A stretch of DNA of 9,794 nucleotides, taken from contig PWIL01000145.1 of the NCBI GenBank assembly GCA_003560455.1, forward strand, positions 1 to 9,794. The letters run 5' to 3'. Positions 7,972-9,794 of this stretch are shown piece after piece. The translations under genes and the position numbers were made by a program. Source of the DNA: Mollicutes bacterium (GTDB lineage: Bacteria > Bacillota_I > Bacilli_A > RF39 > UBA660). Numbering within the stretch: position 1 is the stretch's first letter; the number at the start of each line of letters is the position of its first letter. A model generated the notes under the pieces. It did no database searches. It saw only the letters and a list, made by a program, of their open reading frames with translations, and was not told where the DNA came from.

Positions 7972-7980
7972 TGTTAGATT
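7972..7980 (+). promoter_or_regulatory. Weak candidate -10 before secG
   Basis: TGT followed by TAGATT (7975-7980) resembles an extended -10, 23 nt before the secG ATG. It has two departures from TATAAT and no -35. secG may simply be read from the upstream operon, since no terminator lies in the 36-nt gap. Confidence 0.25.
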
Positions 7981-8002
7981 TAATAAAGCAAGGAGGCTTA
8001 AA

Positions 8003-8215
8003 ATGGAATTAGTAATTATAATATTAAGTATTATTTTAATTATATTGGTACTTTTGCAAAGTAACAAAGCTGGTGGGGCGTCAATGGCGATTACTGGTGG
8101 AACTGAAAGTTTATTTGCTAATCGTAAAGAACGTGGTTCAGAGTTGTTTATTACCAGAATGACGATTGTCGTTGGTACAATTTTTTTCTTACTTTGTCTT
8201 TACATGGGATTTTAA
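8003..8215 (+). CDS. secG: Preprotein translocase subunit SecG
   Basis: SecG is the small third subunit of the SecYEG export channel and helps SecA-driven protein movement through the membrane. The 70-residue protein is of normal length for Bacillota. It has two membrane segments (about 2-19 and 50-68) joined by the family's conserved cytoplasmic loop: VLLQSNKAGG (16-25), ITGGTESLF (30-38) and the RG before the second helix. The ATG is set by an exact AGGAGG at 7991-7996 with 6-nt spacing, the strongest ribosome site in the window. The sortase made upstream would depend on this pathway for export of its substrates. No terminator follows directly; the next is that of the small RNA. Confidence 0.97.
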   Translation: MELVIIILSIILIILVLLQSNKAGGASMAITGGTESLFANRKERGSELFITRMTIVVGTIFFLLCLYMGF

Positions 8216-8223
8216 ATTTCTAT

Positions 8224-8251
8224 TTGACAATCCCTATAAATAGTATATAAT
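8224..8251 (+). promoter_or_regulatory. Strong sigma-A type promoter for the small RNA
   Basis: A consensus TTGACA (8224-8229) and consensus TATAAT (8246-8251) are 16 bp apart. This is the best two-box promoter in the window. It predicts a start near 8258, exactly at the first base of hairpin 1, and no gene follows before the terminator. Confidence 0.88.
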
Positions 8252-8257
8252 GAAAAT

Positions 8258-8356
8258 AGCACGAGAGATCGTGCTAATGGGGTCGATTTTTTCACGATAA
8301 AATGTGAAATCTTCACCCCAGCCCCCTGAAGGAGCCGAAAGGCTCCGCTTTTTTTT
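8258..8356 (+). ncRNA. Candidate small structured RNA of about 99 nt, unknown family
   Basis: Three hairpins fill the transcript. Hairpin 1 is a 7-bp stem AGCACGA/TCGTGCT (8258-8264, 8269-8275) closed by a GAGA tetraloop. Hairpin 2 has an outer 6-bp stem TGGGGT/ACCCCA (8278-8283, 8315-8320), an internal loop, and an inner stem (8285-8295 with 8304-8311, three bulged T) with an 8-nt loop. Hairpin 3 is the terminator. GCCCCCTGAA (8321-8330) is left unpaired between hairpins 2 and 3. There is no ribosome-site-led ORF. It lacks the GGAAG/AGCAGCC core of signal recognition particle RNA and is too short for 6S, tmRNA or RNase P RNA. It is not an obvious leader, because the next gene has its own promoter after the terminator. 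A trans-acting regulatory RNA is my inference. Confidence 0.72.
8331..8356 (+). terminator. Rho-independent terminator of the small RNA
   Basis: A 6-bp GC-rich stem GGAGCC/GGCTCC (8331-8336, 8341-8346) with a GAAA tetraloop is followed by GC and eight T (8349-8356). It is the strongest terminator in the window and would also end any read-through from the deoD-ymfF-ymfH-secG run. Confidence 0.93.
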
Positions 8357-8379
8357 AAGTTTGTTTTTTCTTTTAATTA

Positions 8380-8408
8380 TTGACAAAAAGCATGTTCAAT
8401 AGTAAGAT
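8380..8408 (+). promoter_or_regulatory. Promoter for the 146-residue gene unit
   Basis: A consensus TTGACA (8380-8385) and TAAGAT (8403-8408) have optimal 17-bp spacing. It lies after the small-RNA terminator and 29 nt before the ATG, so the downstream pair of genes is transcribed independently. Confidence 0.7.
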
Positions 8409-8437
8409 AAAATTAGATTTATTAAAGGAGAAGAGAT

Positions 8438-8878
8438 ATGGAAGGAACAATAGCAATAGAGGAACCTAGAAGTGTAGTTGATAATTTTCGCCAATGGTAT
8501 CAAGAAAAACTAATTGATACTGGAAAAGCAGCTAAATTTGAAGAATTAACTGAAAAGAGAGTAGAACTGGATAAAAAAATGGTTAAGGCAGCGGGAACAA
8601 TTGCCACAGTGGCATTAGTTTTATGTCCGTTAGATGGACCATTTGGTGAAATTGCAGTAATATTAGCTACTCCTGCTTTGGTTAAGTTAGTTGAAGCAAA
8701 AGGTGAATTTACAAAGAATGCGGTAATTGGTACCAAAAGAGATTTTGAAACTATTTATCTTGGTGTTGATGGTAGTAGCAAAAAAGTTGTTTTACCTGAT
8801 AAAAATATTGTGCAAAATGTTAATGATTTAGCAGCGGCAGCAGAGGAGTTAAGTCAAGAACAGGAGAAAAAAAAGTGA
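8438..8878 (+). CDS. Unknown alanine-rich protein with two short hydrophobic helices
   Basis: I do not recognise this 146-residue protein. It starts with a polar, probably helical region (residues 10-50). Two short hydrophobic stretches, AAGTIATVALVLC (51-63) and IAVILATPALVKLV (72-85), are joined by the turn PLDGPFGE (64-71). A mixed segment (90-120) follows, then an alanine/glutamate-rich charged tail ending in EKKK. The hydrophobic pair could be a membrane hairpin or a buried helix pair; each is short for a standard transmembrane helix. There is no signal peptide. Sixteen alanines in 146 residues set it apart from its lysine/asparagine-rich neighbours. A good AAAGGAG site (8424-8430, 7-nt spacing) and its own promoter support expression. 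Its TGA overlaps the GTG start of the next gene, so the two products are probably made together. Confidence 0.85.
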   Translation: MEGTIAIEEPRSVVDNFRQWYQEKLIDTGKAAKFEELTEKRVELDKKMVKAAGTIATVALVLCPLDGPFGEIAVILATPALVKLVEAKGEFTKNAVIGTKRDFETIYLGVDGSSKKVVLPDKNIVQNVNDLAAAAEELSQEQEKKK

Positions 8879-9138
8879 ATAAATTAGAAGTAATTAATGA
8901 AGATGGAGAAAAAGTTTTAGTTGAAATTATTGTATCTTTTTCAATTGAAGAGTTTAACAAAAATTATATTGTGTATACCTTGAATGATCGAGGTGACTCA
9001 CCAACTGTGACTGTTTTGATTTCAGAAATAGTTTATCAAAATGATAAACCTAAAATTGTTGTTATTCCTGAAAATGAAATAAGTTTTGTGTTGAATTTTT
9101 ATGATAATATAAGAGATAGTATTGCTGGAGAAAGGTAA
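8875..9138 (+). CDS. DUF1292-like small acidic protein (YrzB-like)
   Basis: The 87-residue protein begins with GTG, overlapping the previous stop codon in GTGA; AGGAG at 8862-8866, 8 nt upstream, supports this start. It fits the DUF1292 layout: an EDGE-type turn (9-12), then FSIEEFNKNYIVYTLND (22-38), where the family has a 'F-EEF-K-YV-Y' core, beta strands, and an acidic region leading to a C-terminal helix (FVLNFYDNIRDSI). DUF1292 proteins are small cytoplasmic proteins of unknown function common in Bacillota. The assignment is by pattern, not by search. It is not next to the usual ruvX/ireB neighbourhood; instead it is coupled to an unknown protein, so it may have a different partner here. 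A terminator follows 22 bases after its stop. Confidence 0.8.
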   Translation: MNKLEVINEDGEKVLVEIIVSFSIEEFNKNYIVYTLNDRGDSPTVTVLISEIVYQNDKPKIVVIPENEISFVLNFYDNIRDSIAGER

Positions 9139-9160
9139 TTAGGATTTATTTAATGTGAAT

Positions 9161-9187
9161 AAACGAGTTATATATTAACTCGTTTTT
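9161..9187 (+). terminator. Rho-independent terminator after the DUF1292-like gene
   Basis: A perfect 10-bp stem, AAACGAGTTA (9161-9170) with TAACTCGTTT (9176-9185), has a TATAT loop and ends in five T (9183-9187). The flanking A and T runs could let it work in both directions. It closes the two-gene unit. Confidence 0.85.
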
Positions 9188-9204
9188 GAATAAAAATTTT
9201 TATG

Positions 9205-9213
9205 TGATAGAAT
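9205..9213 (+). promoter_or_regulatory. Extended -10 promoter for the RNA methyltransferase
   Basis: TGA followed by TAGAAT (9208-9213) is an extended -10 with one mismatch. TTGAAT at 9186-9191 could be a -35 with 16-bp spacing. The start would be near 9220, the first base of the GGTGAT ribosome site (9220-9225), giving a leader of about 9 nt. Confidence 0.5.
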
Positions 9214-9228
9214 ATAAATGGTGATCAA

Positions 9229-9794
9229 ATGATAATAACATCGGTTAGTAATGAAAAAATTAAATATTTAAAAAAATTACAATTAAAAAAATATCGGGAT
9301 GAGGAAGATTATTTTTTAGTTGAAGGAATTGATTTAGTGCAAGCAGCTTTTGATAGTGGTTTTTTAGAAGCGGTTTTTATGCTCGAAAATAGTGAATTTA
9401 ATTTTAATGTTCCAATGACCTTTGTTTCTAAAGCAGTTGCTGATAAATTATCGCAATTAAATACGAGTGATTATATTTTTGGTTTATGCAAAAAAAATAA
9501 TCAAAATAATTTAACTGCTAAAATTCTTTATCTTGATAATATTCAAGATCCGGGAAATGTTGGAACAATCATTCGGAGTGCTTTGGCTTTTAATATTGAA
9601 ACAATTGTTTTTAATAATTGTTGTGATTTATATAATGATAAAGTTATTCGAGCTAGTAAAGGAGCAATTTTTTATTTAAATTTTGTTGAAGATAATGATT
9701 TAAAAGTTTTAAAAAATTTAGAAAAAGATTATCAAATTATTGGAACTAAAAAAAATAGTAAAGATTTGCTAAAAAATGTTGTAAAAGATTTTAA
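9229..9794 (+). CDS. SpoU/TrmH-family RNA 2'-O-methyltransferase (3' end cut off)
   Basis: An open frame of 188 codons runs from ATG 9229 to the window end without a stop. The N-terminal part (residues 1-100) matches the substrate-binding L30e-like domain of TrmH/RlmB-type enzymes: a start MIITSVSNEKIKYLKKL, then YFLVEGIDLV (28-37). The SpoU catalytic domain follows with motif 1, LDNIQDPGNVGTIIRSA at 102-118, including Asn110 and Arg116, then VIRASKGAIF (139-148). Motifs 2 and 3, which complete the knotted S-adenosylmethionine site, lie beyond the window. These enzymes methylate a ribose 2'-OH in rRNA or tRNA; which nucleotide cannot be decided here. The product resembles the YsgA/RlmB-type subgroup. 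The ATG is preceded by GGTGAT, as in the sortase gene. Confidence 0.93.
   Translation, partial: MIITSVSNEKIKYLKKLQLKKYRDEEDYFLVEGIDLVQAAFDSGFLEAVFMLENSEFNFNVPMTFVSKAVADKLSQLNTSDYIFGLCKKNNQNNLTAKILYLDNIQDPGNVGTIIRSALAFNIETIVFNNCCDLYNDKVIRASKGAIFYLNFVEDNDLKVLKNLEKDYQIIGTKKNSKDLLKNVVKDF

Noticed and set aside
8277..8300. Seven-codon ORF (ATG to TAA) inside the small RNA, a possible leader peptide
   Set aside because: No Shine-Dalgarno sequence precedes it, its start lies between two hairpins, and no regulatory codon run is visible.
8258..8356. SRP RNA, 6S RNA, tmRNA or a known riboswitch
   Set aside because: The conserved SRP core is absent, the length rules out the larger RNAs, and I find no preQ1, fluoride, guanidine, ZTP or purine riboswitch core. 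A database search is still needed to be certain.
8500..8736. Minus-strand open frame inside the 146-residue gene
   Set aside because: The plus-strand gene has a promoter, ribosome site and coupled partner; the antisense frame has none that I can see.
1..9794. Mycoplasma genetic code (TGA as tryptophan)
   Set aside because: Reading frames end cleanly at TGA where terminators, overlaps or new starts follow, no frame uses internal TGA, and the tryptophan codons checked are TGG.
1..9794. CRISPR array, tRNA, insertion sequence or phage genes
   Set aside because: I saw no regularly spaced repeats, no tRNA cloverleaf, no transposase or integrase motifs and no terminal inverted repeats.

Overview
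This window is strongly AT-rich DNA from a low-GC Gram-positive type bacterium, in Bacilli or a Mycoplasmatota-like relative that keeps the standard genetic code. Every tryptophan codon I checked is TGG, and TGA acts as a real stop (uvrA, the deoD-type gene and the 146-residue gene all end in TGA), so this is not a code-4 mycoplasma. Nearly all coding is on the + strand with short spacers. The class B sortase, SecG, the YmfF/YmfH pair and a YrzB-like DUF1292 protein are typical of Bacillota and relatives; a finer placement cannot be made from this sequence.

Layout. 1-1906: a class B sortase, then a membrane-anchored protein with a possible RsiV/DUF3298-like domain. They are separated by a 157-nt spacer that holds a striking near-perfect palindrome, and the unit ends in a hairpin terminator. 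1914-8215: complete uvrA, then a tightly packed run of a DeoD-type purine nucleoside phosphorylase, an inactive M16 peptidase homologue (YmfF-like), an active-site-bearing M16 peptidase (YmfH-like) and secG. Starts and stops in the deoD-ymfF-ymfH run overlap. 8224-8356: a strong sigma-A type promoter, three hairpins and a terminator, best read as an independent small structured RNA of about 99 nt that matches no family I recognise. 8380-9187: a two-gene unit with its own promoter and terminator, coding for an unknown alanine-rich 146-residue protein and an 87-residue DUF1292-like protein. 9205-9794: the first 188 codons of a SpoU/TrmH-family RNA methyltransferase, cut by the window end.

How the parts relate. 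Most genes are housekeeping: nucleotide excision repair, purine salvage, protein export and rRNA/tRNA modification. The two M16 proteins look like one split enzyme, with the metal site in one subunit and the R/Y substrate-binding pair in the other. The most likely undescribed element is the small RNA after secG. It has a C-rich unpaired stretch that could pair with G-rich ribosome binding sites, including that of ymfH upstream. A second pattern is that several genes have an extended -10 box only 16-23 nt before the start codon, which predicts transcripts beginning at or inside the Shine-Dalgarno sequence.
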